The notes under the pieces are model-generated. The model did not search any database. It saw nothing but the letters and a program-made list of their open reading frames with translations, and was not told the DNA's origin. From NCBI RefSeq assembly GCF_011683915.1, contig NZ_JAAQPH010000013.1, forward strand, positions 124,001 to 188,000: DNA of 64,000 nt. The letters run 5' to 3'. This DNA is from Pelagibius litoralis (GTDB lineage Bacteria; Pseudomonadota; Alphaproteobacteria; Kiloniellales; Kiloniellaceae). The translations under genes and the position numbers were made by a program. Positions 10,308 to 19,817 of the stretch are shown one piece after another (positions within the stretch are counted from its first letter, which is position 1; every line of letters begins with the position of its first letter).

Positions 10308-10441
10308 CCACATCTTTTGCGGCATCATCCAGCGATTATCCACTTAAGAAAACCAGAACATTAGTGGCACAAGATCGTTGACTCTATGGTTGCATAAGAG
10401 ACAGGATTTCTCTCGCAAAACCAACCACGAAGGCGACCGGC

Positions 10442-10738
10442 ATGATGATCTCAACTGCCTGCGAGGCATTGCGCGCAGGCAAGTGTCTTGAGCTTCGCTA
10501 TGACGGCTTTTCTCGCACTGTCGAAGTTCATGCCGTTGGCTTCACCAAGGACAGCAACGCGATCATGCGCGTCTGGCAGGTTGCAGGCGGCAGCCATAGC
10601 GGCGAGCGCACGGGCTGGAAGATTATGAGGCTCGATGAAACATTTTCAGCCCACCTCACCGAAGAGGCCTCCCACGCGCCCAGACATGGTTACAAGCGCG
10701 GCGACAAGGCGATGGAAAGCATCAGGTGCCAGCTCTAG
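10442..10738 (+). CDS. Small stand-alone WYL-domain-like protein
   Basis: The protein has 98 residues. It has the core of a WYL domain: A-L-R-A-G-K-C-L-E-L-R-Y-D-G near residues 9-22, then VEVHAVGFTKDSNAIMRVWQ and a G-W-K-I-M-R-L-D ending. WYL domains bind nucleic acid or nucleotide ligands and control defence genes, usually fused to an HTH; here the HTH is absent. It follows the helicase-nuclease gene by 134 bases on the same strand and may modulate it (inference). Confidence 0.6.
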   Translation: MMISTACEALRAGKCLELRYDGFSRTVEVHAVGFTKDSNAIMRVWQVAGGSHSGERTGWKIMRLDETFSAHLTEEASHAPRHGYKRGDKAMESIRCQL

Positions 10739-11616
10739 CCCGCCGCAATCGCGGGAACCTGCGGCAAATATGGTTCGCCGCACCCCAGTTCGGCCGCGCG
10801 GTTAGCGGCGACCAGCGCCCTGGCGCGGGGGGGCTTTTTCTGCGCTCTGAAGTGGAGATTGCGCGGTAATTCCAAGCGCTTTCCCCTGCGCTTTTGCCCT
10901 CAAATCTGCTCTGCTCCGACCCTCCCAACAGGGCGTTAGTACCCCTCTAGATCACGCCTGGCAACGATCTCTCACCACAGAATCAGGTCCAAAAAAAAGC
11001 CGGGCACACATTAAAAGCGGGTGTGGCGATGCGGCCAGTGTGACACCGTCATCCCCTATGAAGAGTACCAAATCGAGGCGGTTCCACATGGTTAGCCGGG
11101 TCCATGTGGCGGTCAGATTCGGTTGCCAGAACAACGGCGGTGGGTGGGGGTTTTCGCATGCAGCCGCAGCTTTGAGCATGGCTGGAACGCCGGCGACTGC
11201 TCCTCAAGCCGATGCGGCAAGAGCGGGTTCACTCAGCCGCCCTAGGCCACATCAAAGAAGAACAGTTCGGCGCATTTTGCCGCAATTGGCGCGTCGACGG
11301 AACGACCGAGCGGCTGCAATCCAGAGTCTGCCCAGCGGCCGGAAGGCAAAGTCAGTCCAGTGTCAGGAAGGAATTGGAGTGGTGGAGTGGGGTAAGTGAC
11401 CGAGGGCAAGATAAAGCGAACGCCGTTCGCAGCACTCCATGAGTGCTAAGTGATTGTCTGCACACTGTTTTTTTGCTGCCATTTTGGCGCCATCGAAATA
11501 TCCACGGCACCATGATTCTCACACGCTTCTCAGCAAGTTCTTGAATTAGATCACCTTTCCAGCTTCGAACCATGGTGCCACTTGTCTCGGTGTTGCCGGG
11601 TGCGAATATCTGCTCC
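10739..11616. other. Non-coding stretch ahead of the relaxase gene, possible oriT region
   Basis: About 880 bases with no convincing gene on either strand. Relaxases usually act on an oriT close to their own gene, so this is the first place to look. I could not pick out a clear inverted repeat and nic site by eye. The frame of the relaxase is open upstream to 11572, but the family-like start is at 11617. Confidence 0.4.
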
Positions 11617-13665
11617 ATGGCACGCGACGACGACACAGGCTTCGAGCCACGGCTTGGCCGTTCGCGCCCTCGTGGCGGCGGACGCAAGCCAGCCTCCTTC
11701 TTGCAACGGATGACACGGGAGGTCACCCGGGCCGGCGGCGACCCGCGCCGTATCAGTCTCGCCAAGGGCACGTCGAGAACCGGCCGCTTCAACGTGCGCG
11801 GCCGGGGCCGCAAAGCCGTTGCCACCTTCCCGCGCCAGAGCGGCTGGAGCCGGCCTGAGGGTGGCATGCGCTTCCGGGCGCGCCGCCTCATCGTGAAGGC
11901 GCGGGTCGTGAAGCTGCGCGGCGGCAAGAGCAAGGCCGCCTATGCCCATCTCCGGTACCTGCAACGCGACGGGGTGACCCTGGACGGCGAAGGCGGCCGG
12001 CTCTACTCGGCGAACCTGGACCATGAAGACGGAGCGGTTTTCCTCGGCCGGGGCCAGGACGACCGCCACCAGTTCCGCCTGATCGTCGCGCCAGAGGACG
12101 GAACCGAGCTTGGCGACCTTCGGGACTTCACCCGCCAGCTTATGGAGCAGATGGAGCATGATCTGGATACCCAGCTCGATTGGGTGGCGGTGGATCACCA
12201 CAACACCGGCCATCCCCACTCCCATGTCGTGATCCGGGGGATGACCGACGACGGGAAGATCCTCAACATCGCAGGCGACTACATCGCCCACGGCATCCGC
12301 CACCGGGCGAGCGAGATCGCCACCTTGGAGCTTGGTCCGCAGAGCGAATGGGAGGTGCAGCAGAAGCTCGGCCGGGAGGTTGTGCAGGACCGCTTCACCC
12401 GGCTCGATAGAGCCATCCTTCAGGAGGTCAACGACCAGGGTCTCGTCGATCTCCGGATCGGCGAAGAACAGTCTTATCTCGGGCGGGCCAACCGCGCCCT
12501 CCTGATAAGCCGGCTCAAGCGACTGGAGCGCATGGGCCTCGCCCGCGAAGAGGCCTCGGCCCGCTGGTCCCTCTCCGGCCGCCTGGAGAAGACGCTGCAG
12601 GAGCTGGGCAAGCGCGGCGACATCATCAAGACCATGCACCGGGTGATGGCCGAACAGGGCCTCGCGCGCGATCCCCATGGCTATGTGATCCATAGGGGCG
12701 CGGACAGGCAGCCACCGACCGTCGGCAAGGTGGTCGGCAAGGGGCTGGCGGGCGACGAACTGACCGGCCGGCTACACCTCGTCATTGATGGTGCGGATGG
12801 GCGGGTACACTACGCCGAAGTAACCGAGACGGCCGGCGACGGGATCACGGTCGGCAGCATCGTCGAGGTCGGCCGCGCCGAGGCCCGTTCCCGTCCCGCC
12901 GACCGCAACATCGCCGAGCAGGCCCGCGACAATGGCGGCCTCTACGGGCCCATCATGCATCTCGTAGCCGCCCGCGACAGCATGCGGCTGCCGGACGGAA
13001 ACTACGAAGGTTATGTCCAGGCCCATGTGCGCCGGCTGGAGGCGCTGCGCCGGGCCGGTATTGTCGAGCGCCTGGGCGACGGCAATTGGCGTATCCCGAA
13101 GGACTTCGAGGACCGTGCGCGGGACTACGACACCGGGCGCAGCAAGCAGCTTGGCGTAAGGATGCTATCGCTCATCGATCTCGATGCCCAGGTGACGGCG
13201 AACGCCGCCACCTGGCTCGACCGCGAGCTGGTCGCGGACACGCCGACCCCGTTGCGGGATGGCGGCTTCGGCCGGGAGGCGCGCGACGCCCTTGCCCGGC
13301 GCCGGCAATGGCTGATCGCGCAAGGGCTCGCCGACGAGACCGATGCGGGCTTCGTCACCCGCCGTGACATGCTCGCTAACTTGACCCGGCGCGAAGTGGA
13401 AGAAACCGGCAAGAAGCTGGCTGGGCCACACGGCCTGCACTTCCGCATGGCCGAGAGCGGCGAGCGGATCAGCGGCACCTACCGTCAGTCCGTGCAGCTC
13501 GTCAGCGGCAAATACGCCCTGGTGGAGCGCTCGCGGGAGTTCACGCTGGTCCCCTGGCGTCCGGTCATCGAGAAGGCACTGGGGCGGCAGGTTACAGGGC
13601 TCGTCCGGGGCAGCGGTATCTCATGGGACCTGGGCCGCAAGCGCGGGCGCGGCATCGGCATGTAG
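11617..13665 (+). CDS. VirD2-like relaxase/mobilization nuclease with DUF3363-type C-terminus
   Basis: The protein has about 682 residues. The N-terminus is Arg/Gly-rich. A tyrosine-containing AYAHLRYLQRDG segment near residue 110 is the likely nicking motif, and the metal-binding three-His motif (DHHNTGHPHSHV) lies near residues 190-205, as in MobP/VirD2-type relaxases. The long C-terminal region matches the layout of relaxases annotated with DUF3363. The ATG at 11617 (MARDDD) is preferred over 11572. It would nick at oriT and lead single-strand transfer. No coupling protein or type IV secretion gene is present in the window, so the element is at most mobilizable, or a remnant of an integrative element. 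Confidence 0.87.
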   Translation: MARDDDTGFEPRLGRSRPRGGGRKPASFLQRMTREVTRAGGDPRRISLAKGTSRTGRFNVRGRGRKAVATFPRQSGWSRPEGGMRFRARRLIVKARVVKLRGGKSKAAYAHLRYLQRDGVTLDGEGGRLYSANLDHEDGAVFLGRGQDDRHQFRLIVAPEDGTELGDLRDFTRQLMEQMEHDLDTQLDWVAVDHHNTGHPHSHVVIRGMTDDGKILNIAGDYIAHGIRHRASEIATLELGPQSEWEVQQKLGREVVQDRFTRLDRAILQEVNDQGLVDLRIGEEQSYLGRANRALLISRLKRLERMGLAREEASARWSLSGRLEKTLQELGKRGDIIKTMHRVMAEQGLARDPHGYVIHRGADRQPPTVGKVVGKGLAGDELTGRLHLVIDGADGRVHYAEVTETAGDGITVGSIVEVGRAEARSRPADRNIAEQARDNGGLYGPIMHLVAARDSMRLPDGNYEGYVQAHVRRLEALRRAGIVERLGDGNWRIPKDFEDRARDYDTGRSKQLGVRMLSLIDLDAQVTANAATWLDRELVADTPTPLRDGGFGREARDALARRRQWLIAQGLADETDAGFVTRRDMLANLTRREVEETGKKLAGPHGLHFRMAESGERISGTYRQSVQLVSGKYALVERSREFTLVPWRPVIEKALGRQVTGLVRGSGISWDLGRKRGRGIGM

Positions 13666-13905
13666 GATGGTACCCGCTGCATGTCAGCTAAGTCAGGGAC
13701 GATGGACGCCTACGAATGGGCCTTGAACGCCATCTGACGCCGATGGCCGAGTTCGGCCATGAACGGTCGGTCGTCGGGTTTGCAGCGAATGACCGATCTG
13801 AGCCCGAAGTGACAAATGCAGCAGTCGGAATGAATGACCGTTATTGAGGGTCTGCAGTTGTCGCCTGATCCTGCCATTTTTGCACAAGGAATTTTGACTT
13901 GCACG

Positions 13906-14805
13906 CTAAGGGTTGGCTTTTAATTGGGTTTCGAGCCAGTCGCTAAAAACCGTCGCTTGGATTCGGTTTGGGTTCTTGTAGAGATAAAAGAAGTCACGCT
14001 GCATTGGGGCGATGTTTGGCATTGCGCATAACGTCCCGTCGGCCAGGTAGGTATCAACCAATGGAGCACCGGCCAATGCAATCCCCTGACCCTCAATCGC
14101 GGCCTGGAGCATATTGATATAAGTATTGACGTGGATGCCGGAGCGTTCCTCGGGCGGCTGGAGTCCCTGTTGCGAAAACCAGTGGTGCCATCTTGCTTCG
14201 GGTCGGTACCGGCCAGACAGGTAAAGCAGCCGCTCCTGACGCAAATGCTCAGGCGTGTCTAATCTGGTCCGGGGGACATACTTCGGGCTGAAGATCGGAA
14301 AGATCGTCTCTTTGACGAGAGGCAACCAGCGGTCTCCAACCGGTGCGTCCGGGCTGTATCTGACAGCCACGTCAATCAATTCAGCGTCGATGTCGAGATA
14401 GCGATCCGAAACCACCAGGTTGATTTCGATATCAGGATACAGAGCACCGAAATCAATCAAACGCGGCATCAGCCAATAGGTCGCAAATGCGGATGTGACT
14501 GTCACGGACAGTCGTGACTCTGAAGCACCGGATCTTTGCTGTGCGAGTGCATCGGCAATGCTATCCATCGCTGGATTTACGCTTCTTGCAAAGGCTTCGC
14601 CGCTACGGGTCAGCGAGACCTTGCGATGATTTCGAGAGAAAAGCCGTTGACCGATGGCCTGTTCTAGTTCGGCAACCTGACGGCTGACTGCGACGCGTGA
14701 TATCCCAAGCTCAGCCGCCGCTTTCGTAAAGTTTTCGGAACAGGAAGCAGCCTGAAATGTCACAATGTTCCGCAGCAAATGAACATCTCTACGCAGATTA
14801 GACAT
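13906..14805 (-). CDS. LysR-family regulator (GcvA-like), divergent from proX
   Basis: The N-terminal winged HTH is clear (FTKAAAELGISRVAVSRQVAELEQAIGQRLFSR, residues about 25-57), followed by a LysR substrate-binding domain. The ATG at 14805 (MSNLRRDVHLL) fits the family, while the frame extends to 14874. The gene is divergent from the betaine-type importer with 107 bases between the two starts, so it most likely controls the proX-proV-proW-betC operon in response to choline, choline-sulfate or betaine (inference). The length, 299 aa, is normal. Confidence 0.88.
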   Translation of the reverse strand: MSNLRRDVHLLRNIVTFQAASCSENFTKAAAELGISRVAVSRQVAELEQAIGQRLFSRNHRKVSLTRSGEAFARSVNPAMDSIADALAQQRSGASESRLSVTVTSAFATYWLMPRLIDFGALYPDIEINLVVSDRYLDIDAELIDVAVRYSPDAPVGDRWLPLVKETIFPIFSPKYVPRTRLDTPEHLRQERLLYLSGRYRPEARWHHWFSQQGLQPPEERSGIHVNTYINMLQAAIEGQGIALAGAPLVDTYLADGTLCAMPNIAPMQRDFFYLYKNPNRIQATVFSDWLETQLKANP

Positions 14806-14827
14806 AAAGCAATGGTTAACACAGTGA

Positions 14828-14840
14828 TACTCAGTGAGCA
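14828..14840. promoter_or_regulatory. Candidate LysR box between lysR and proX
   Basis: TACTCAGTGAGCA fits the T-N11-A rule for LysR-type operators and contains the dyad CTCA-G-TGAG. It lies in the divergent promoter region, about 72 bases before the proX start. The assignment is by pattern only. Confidence 0.4.
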
Positions 14841-14912
14841 ACTTTACCCGGTCCAGTCCTACGCTATCCTGCAAAAAAATATTCCGCTACAAGCAAAACA
14901 GGGAGTTGAACC

Positions 14913-15866
14913 ATGCCGCGTCTGGCCATTGCCACCACACTTGCCACGATAGCACTGACCACAGCCGTGTTCGCGCAGGATATGCCCGGCAAGGGTGTCA
15001 CCGTCGATCCGATCAAGGGCTCACCCGCGAATGCGTGGTTCCAGCACATGGTTGTGCAACTTGGGTTGGAAGCATTGGGTTACGAGGTTGCCGAAACACG
15101 GGAGGCCGATTTCCCGGCGCTGCATCTGGCGGTGTCTTCCGGTGATGCGGATTACACCGTGAACCACTGGCGTCCGCTTCATAATGATTTCTTCGACAAG
15201 TCCGGCGGCGACGGCACGATGGTGCGGGAACACGCGGTCATCACCGGTGCCGGTCAGGGCTACTACATCGACAAGAAAACAGCCGAAGCGAACGGCATCA
15301 CCAATCTGGGTCAGTTGTCCGACCCCGCCATCGCCGCACTGTTTGACGGTGATGACGACGGGTTGGCCAATCTTTCGGGCTGCAACCCCGGTTGGGGCTG
15401 TGAGTTGAAGATAGAAGAGCATCTCGACACTTACGAACTGCGTGGTTCGGTTGAACACGATCAGGGCAGCTATTTTGCGATCATGGCCGACACGATCACC
15501 CGCTACAACGAAGGCAGCTCGATCCTTTATTACACTTGGACACCCAACTGGATCAGTGATGTTCTTGTGCCCGGTACTGATGTAGTTCAGATCGGCGTCC
15601 CTTCGGACAGCAGTGAGATGGACCCCGGCTTTGCGGTGAACGATGTTTATGTAGTCGCTAACAAAGACTTCATGGATGAAAACCCTGCTGCTGCCAAATT
15701 CCTCAGCATCGTTGAAATTCCGATCGGTGCTGTAAACGCTGCGCAGGTCAAGCTGCGTGACGGTGAGGATACGCTTGAGGATTTCCGACGCCACGCGGAA
15801 GACTGGGTTGCCGCTAACCAGGCCCAGTTTGACGCTTGGGTCGCAGAAGCGGCGGCTGCTAACTAG
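14913..15866 (+). CDS. proX: Betaine/choline-type ABC substrate-binding protein ProX
   Basis: The protein has 317 residues with a cleavable signal peptide ending near A-V-F-A-Q (residue 21). The mature start DMPGKGVTV, the NHWRPLHNDFF stretch and the YTWTPNWISDVLVPG segment are typical of ProX-like periplasmic proteins, whose aromatic residues cage a trimethylammonium group. A GGGAG site precedes the ATG. It is first in an operon with proV, proW and a choline-sulfatase, so choline-O-sulfate is a plausible ligand besides betaine or choline (inference from context). A second copy of this gene set lies at 48.5-51.6 kb in a different gene order. Confidence 0.9.
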   Translation: MPRLAIATTLATIALTTAVFAQDMPGKGVTVDPIKGSPANAWFQHMVVQLGLEALGYEVAETREADFPALHLAVSSGDADYTVNHWRPLHNDFFDKSGGDGTMVREHAVITGAGQGYYIDKKTAEANGITNLGQLSDPAIAALFDGDDDGLANLSGCNPGWGCELKIEEHLDTYELRGSVEHDQGSYFAIMADTITRYNEGSSILYYTWTPNWISDVLVPGTDVVQIGVPSDSSEMDPGFAVNDVYVVANKDFMDENPAAAKFLSIVEIPIGAVNAAQVKLRDGEDTLEDFRRHAEDWVAANQAQFDAWVAEAAAAN

Positions 15867-15881
15867 ACCTCCCTGAGTCCT

Positions 15882-15908
15882 GGGACGCTGAAAAGCGCCC
15901 CATCTTTT
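15882..15908 (+). terminator. Hairpin with T-run between proX and proV
   Basis: GGGACGCT and AGCGCCCC form an 8-bp stem with one mismatch around a GAAA loop, followed by ATCTTTT. It probably lets most transcripts stop after proX, giving an excess of binding protein over transporter, as is common for periplasmic-protein genes. Confidence 0.5.
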
Positions 15909-15923
15909 ATGAACTGGGACTCT

Positions 15924-16943
15924 ATGACTGACATGCAAATTGAATGTCGAAACCTGTGGAAGATCTACGGGGCGCGTGCCGAACAGGCGCTAAAGGCCGT
16001 TCAAGAAGAAGGCCTTACCAAGGACGAGGTTCGGGACAAGTACGATTGTGTTCTGGGCGTTCGCGACGCCAGTTTCAGCGTCAAAAAGGGCGAGATTTTC
16101 TGCATCATGGGTTTGTCCGGTTCGGGCAAGTCCACGCTTGTGCGGCATATCAATCGCCTGATTGAGCCGACAGCGGGGGAAATCCATGTCGCTGGTCAGC
16201 GGGTCGACACCATGGATGAGGCAAGATTGCGCCAGCTCAGGGCCGAAACCATCGGCATGGTGTTTCAGCATATGGCGCTTTGGCCGCATCGGACCCTGGC
16301 CGAGAATGTGGCCTTTGGTCTTGAGGTCCGGGATGTGCCGCTGGACAAGCGCCGCACGGCGGCGGACGCGGCTCTGGCGTCAATGGACTTGACCGGCTGG
16401 GAAGATCACTATCCCGATCAACTGTCGGGCGGTATGCAGCAGCGCGTCGGGCTTGCCCGCGCGCTTGCCGCCGACCCGGATATCCTGCTGATGGACGAGC
16501 CGTTTTCGGCGCTGGACCCTCTGATCCGCCGACAGTTGCAGGACCAATTCCTGACATTGTCGCAGAAGGTCAACAAAACCACGGTTTTCATCACCCACGA
16601 TCTGGATGAGGCGATCCGAATGGGCGACCAGATCGCGATCATGAATGATGGTCTGATTGTTCAGACCGGAACGCCCGAAGAGATCGTGACAAATCCCAAG
16701 GACGCCTATGTCGCGGAATTCGTCAAGGGGATCAGCCGGGTCAGCCTGGTGCGGGCCGAGACGATCATGCATCCGCTGGAGGGGCGTTCAACTACGCCAA
16801 AGACGGTGCCGCTTGGCAGTGAATTGGGCGAGATCATGGATGAATTTATGGGAGATCAGGCGCCCGTGACAGTGGTCGACCCGGATGGATCGGCGGTCGG
16901 CATGATCTCGATTGCGGACGCGCTGCGCGCGCTGCGCGGATAG
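15924..16943 (+). CDS. proV: Betaine-type ABC transporter ATPase ProV
   Basis: The protein has 339 residues from the ATG at 15924, which has GGGAC upstream; the frame extends back to 15909. It shows Walker A (GLSGSGKST), the signature LSGGMQQRVGLARA, Walker B with ILLMDEPFSALDP and the H-loop ITHDLDEA. The N-terminal NLWKIYG...VLGVRDASFSV block with its inserted helix is specific to ProV/OpuAA ATPases. The C-terminus keeps a short CBS-like segment (PVTVVDPDGSAVGMIS). It energises uptake with ProW and ProX. Confidence 0.93.
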   Translation: MTDMQIECRNLWKIYGARAEQALKAVQEEGLTKDEVRDKYDCVLGVRDASFSVKKGEIFCIMGLSGSGKSTLVRHINRLIEPTAGEIHVAGQRVDTMDEARLRQLRAETIGMVFQHMALWPHRTLAENVAFGLEVRDVPLDKRRTAADAALASMDLTGWEDHYPDQLSGGMQQRVGLARALAADPDILLMDEPFSALDPLIRRQLQDQFLTLSQKVNKTTVFITHDLDEAIRMGDQIAIMNDGLIVQTGTPEEIVTNPKDAYVAEFVKGISRVSLVRAETIMHPLEGRSTTPKTVPLGSELGEIMDEFMGDQAPVTVVDPDGSAVGMISIADALRALRG

Positions 16944-16946
16944 GGG

Positions 16947-17870
16947 GTGGACATGGATTTCTGGAACATATTCGACAAGGAATGGGTGCCGGTCGGCGCC
17001 TGGGTCGAAACCGCCCTGCAGTGGGTCGTCGACAATTTCCGTTTTGTCTTTCAGGCGATCAAGGTTCCTTTTGACATCGTTTTGACCGGCCTGGAGGACG
17101 GGCTGACCGGAGCGCCGGACCTGCTGATGCTGTTGATCATCGTGCTGGTGGCCTGGCAGGCGGGCGGGCGGCGTCTGGCGGCGGTTTCCGCGGCGTCGAT
17201 GATTGCCATCGGCCTGATGGGGGCCTGGGAAGAAAGCATGGTGACGCTGTCGATCGTGCTGACCTGCGTAATCTTTTGCTCCCTGATCGGCATCCCGCTG
17301 GGCATCATGGCCGCGCGAAACGACCGGTTCTGGACGGTATTGCGACCGTTGCTGGACCTGATGCAGACGATTCCCTCATTTGTCTATCTCGTTCCCATCG
17401 TGATGCTGTTTTCCATCGGAAATGTATCGGGCGTTATCGTCACGTTCATCTATGCCCTGCCGCCGGTTGTGCGCCTGACAAATCTCGGTATCCGGCAGGT
17501 GCGCGCGGATATGGTCGAGGCCGCACGCGCCTTCGGGGCAAGCAGGCGCCAGACGCTCTACAAGGTTGAGCTGCCGCTGGCCATGCCCACCATCATGGCC
17601 GGGGTGAACCAGACGATCATGATGGCCCTCTCAATGGTCGTCGTCGCCTCGATGATCTCGGTCACCGGGTTGGGCCAGATGGTACTACGCGGTATCGGCC
17701 GACTTGACATGGGGCTGGCCACAGTCGGCGGTCTTGGCATCGTCTTTTTGGCGATTGTGATTGACAGGGTCAGCCAGAGCTTTGGCACCTCAGCGCGTGA
17801 TCGCGGGCACAAGAAATGGTATGAAACCGGGCCGGTTGGTGCACTTCGTAGCGTGTTAGGCAGGGGCTAG
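16947..17870 (+). CDS. proW: Betaine-type ABC transporter permease ProW
   Basis: The protein has 307 residues with several hydrophobic membrane segments and the permease EAA loop ([20 protein letters not shown], about residues 192-211), then a conserved [19 protein letters not shown] segment as in ProW/OpuAB. The GTG at 16947 lies 3 bases after the proV stop; an ATG two codons in is an alternative. It forms the membrane channel of the importer. Confidence 0.93.
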   Translation: MDMDFWNIFDKEWVPVGAWVETALQWVVDNFRFVFQAIKVPFDIVLTGLEDGLTGAPDLLMLLIIVLVAWQAGGRRLAAVSAASMIAIGLMGAWEESMVTLSIVLTCVIFCSLIGIPLGIMAARNDRFWTVLRPLLDLMQTIPSFVYLVPIVMLFSIGNVSGVIVTFIYALPPVVRLTNLGIRQVRADMVEAARAFGASRRQTLYKVELPLAMPTIMAGVNQTIMMALSMVVVASMISVTGLGQMVLRGIGRLDMGLATVGGLGIVFLAIVIDRVSQSFGTSARDRGHKKWYETGPVGALRSVLGRG

Positions 17871-17876
17871 GGCGCA

Positions 17877-19394
17877 TTGCAGCAACCAAATATACTGTTC
17901 ATTCAGGTTGACCAGCTCACCGCATTCTCTCTGCGGTGTTATGGAGATACGGCTTGCCATGCGCCGAACATTGACCAGTTGGCCGATTCGGGTACCGTCT
18001 TCGAAACCGCCTATTGCAACTTTCCTTTGTGCGCGCCGTCCCGCTTTTCGATGGCCACGGGGCAGCTTTGCTCCACGATAGGCGCCTATGACAACGCCGC
18101 CGAAATGCCCGCGTCGCTTCCCACTTATGCGCACTACCTGCGCGCCGCGGGATATCAGACTGCCCTTTCGGGAAAGATGCATTTCATCGGTCCCGATCAG
18201 CATCATGGCTTCGAAGCCCGCCTGACGCCCGACCTTTATCCTGCGGATTTCAGCTGGGTTCCAAATTGGGAAAATGAAGGCAAGCGCGACACTAACGATG
18301 CGCGCGCGGTGCTGGTCTCTGGTGTCTGTGAACGATCAGTGCAGATCGATTTTGACGAGATGGTGACAACACAGGCGATCCAGCACCTTTATGATATCGC
18401 GCGCTCAAAGGATGACCGCCCCTTCTTTCTTCAGGTCTCCTACACCCACCCGCATGAGCCCTATCTTTGCCGCAAGGAATATTGGGATCTCTATGAAGGT
18501 GTCGAGATTCCTCTGCCAAACGTCCCCGCCTTGTCATCCAATGAACACGACGCGCATTCCCGCCGCTTGCTGGCGGATTTCTCGATGCTCGACATGCGCT
18601 TTGCCGACGAAGACATTGCCCGCGCACGCCGCGCCTATTACGGATCCATCAGTTATCTGGATGCGATGGTAGGGCGTGTTTTGGAAACGCTGGACGCAAT
18701 TGGTCAGGCCGAGAACACGGCCATCATTTTCACCTCTGACCACGGCGAAATGCTGGGTGAGCGCGGTATGTGGTTCAAGAAACACTTTTTCGAGCCAGCG
18801 CTGCGTGTCCCGCTCATCATGAAACTGCCTGGCGAAGGTCAGGGCCGCGTCGATACGCCGGTGTCTCTGGTCGATCTGCTCCCGACCTTCATGGGCATTG
18901 CGAAAGGATCGAACTGGTGCAATTGGGTCGAAGCGCTGGAAGGATGTAGTCTGGTACCGATGATCGGACAGCCGCCAAAGCACGACAGGCCCATCTATGC
19001 CGAATACCTGGCCGAGACTACGCCGTCACCGATCCTGATGATCCGCCAGGGTCAGTACAAGTTTGTATATTCCAAAGAGGATCCGGCGTTATTGTTTGAT
19101 CTGGAAACAGATGAAAACGAGCGATACAACCTGGCCACCGACCCAAATCACTCAGAGCGCGTTGCGACGTTTACCAAGCAGATCCTGGCCAAGTGGAACA
19201 TCGACACGCTCGCGACAAACATCGTAGCCAGCCAGAAACGTCGCCGCCTTATCGTTGATGGGTATGCCTACGGCCAAAGACCCCGCTGGAACCATGACGA
19301 ACAGGTGGGAGAGGAAGTCCTCTGGTACCGCGGTGAGGGCGGTTACAACGAATGGGCTTTCGAGTTTCTTCCAACAAAGATGGATACTGTATAA
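17877..19394 (+). CDS. betC: Choline-sulfatase
   Basis: The protein has 505 residues and begins at a TTG 6 bases after the proW stop. It is a type I sulfatase: Cys52 in LCAPSR is the residue converted to formylglycine, an N-terminal ILFIQVDQ gives metal ligands and FTSDHGEMLGE the other metal site. The C-terminal WNHDEQVGEEVLWYRGEGGYNEW stretch, marked here by its first WNHDEQ and last NEW residues, is typical of choline-sulfatases. It hydrolyses choline-O-sulfate to choline and sulfate in the cytoplasm. No formylglycine-generating enzyme and no betA/betB genes are in the window. Confidence 0.9.
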   Translation: MQQPNILFIQVDQLTAFSLRCYGDTACHAPNIDQLADSGTVFETAYCNFPLCAPSRFSMATGQLCSTIGAYDNAAEMPASLPTYAHYLRAAGYQTALSGKMHFIGPDQHHGFEARLTPDLYPADFSWVPNWENEGKRDTNDARAVLVSGVCERSVQIDFDEMVTTQAIQHLYDIARSKDDRPFFLQVSYTHPHEPYLCRKEYWDLYEGVEIPLPNVPALSSNEHDAHSRRLLADFSMLDMRFADEDIARARRAYYGSISYLDAMVGRVLETLDAIGQAENTAIIFTSDHGEMLGERGMWFKKHFFEPALRVPLIMKLPGEGQGRVDTPVSLVDLLPTFMGIAKGSNWCNWVEALEGCSLVPMIGQPPKHDRPIYAEYLAETTPSPILMIRQGQYKFVYSKEDPALLFDLETDENERYNLATDPNHSERVATFTKQILAKWNIDTLATNIVASQKRRRLIVDGYAYGQRPRWNHDEQVGEEVLWYRGEGGYNEWAFEFLPTKMDTV

Positions 19395-19817
19395 TCGTCG
19401 TCTCGGGCGAATTCGCTCGCAATTCCGCAAAACCGGACATCCGCGCTTCCGCATCGAAAACTCGCTTTGTCCGCTTCGCAGCCGTTCGCATCGTTCAATA
19501 CAAGTGACCGCTTCGGATCAACTTCGATCATATGCGAACAGGAATACCCCGAGTATCTTATCTCCCGAGTGGACAGCTGAAATCTCTCAGAGAAGATGAT
19601 TACAACGCCCGGCTGGCTTAAAGCTTTGTCGTAGAGCCGAATTTCTCAGACACCCTGATCCAAGTGTAAACGGCTGGCGGCTCCAGTGTAATCGGCAACA
19701 GGGCAACGAAAGCCGTTTCAGAATAGCCCTTTGCTGGTATGGCCTCGGTTCGTTGTCAACACCGCAGGTGTGTAGGGTGTGATAATCTCTTGGTGGTAGG
19801 TTTCAACCTTTCGCGCA
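19395..19817. other. Intergenic stretch, nothing recognised
   Basis: About 420 bases after betC up to the tandem-XRE gene. Short frames overlap on both strands without a recognisable product. This is probably the boundary between the betaine operon and accessory DNA. Confidence 0.45.

Noticed and set aside
13666-13905. Possible small genes after the relaxase
   Set aside because: Short overlapping minus frames have no ribosome site or recognisable product.
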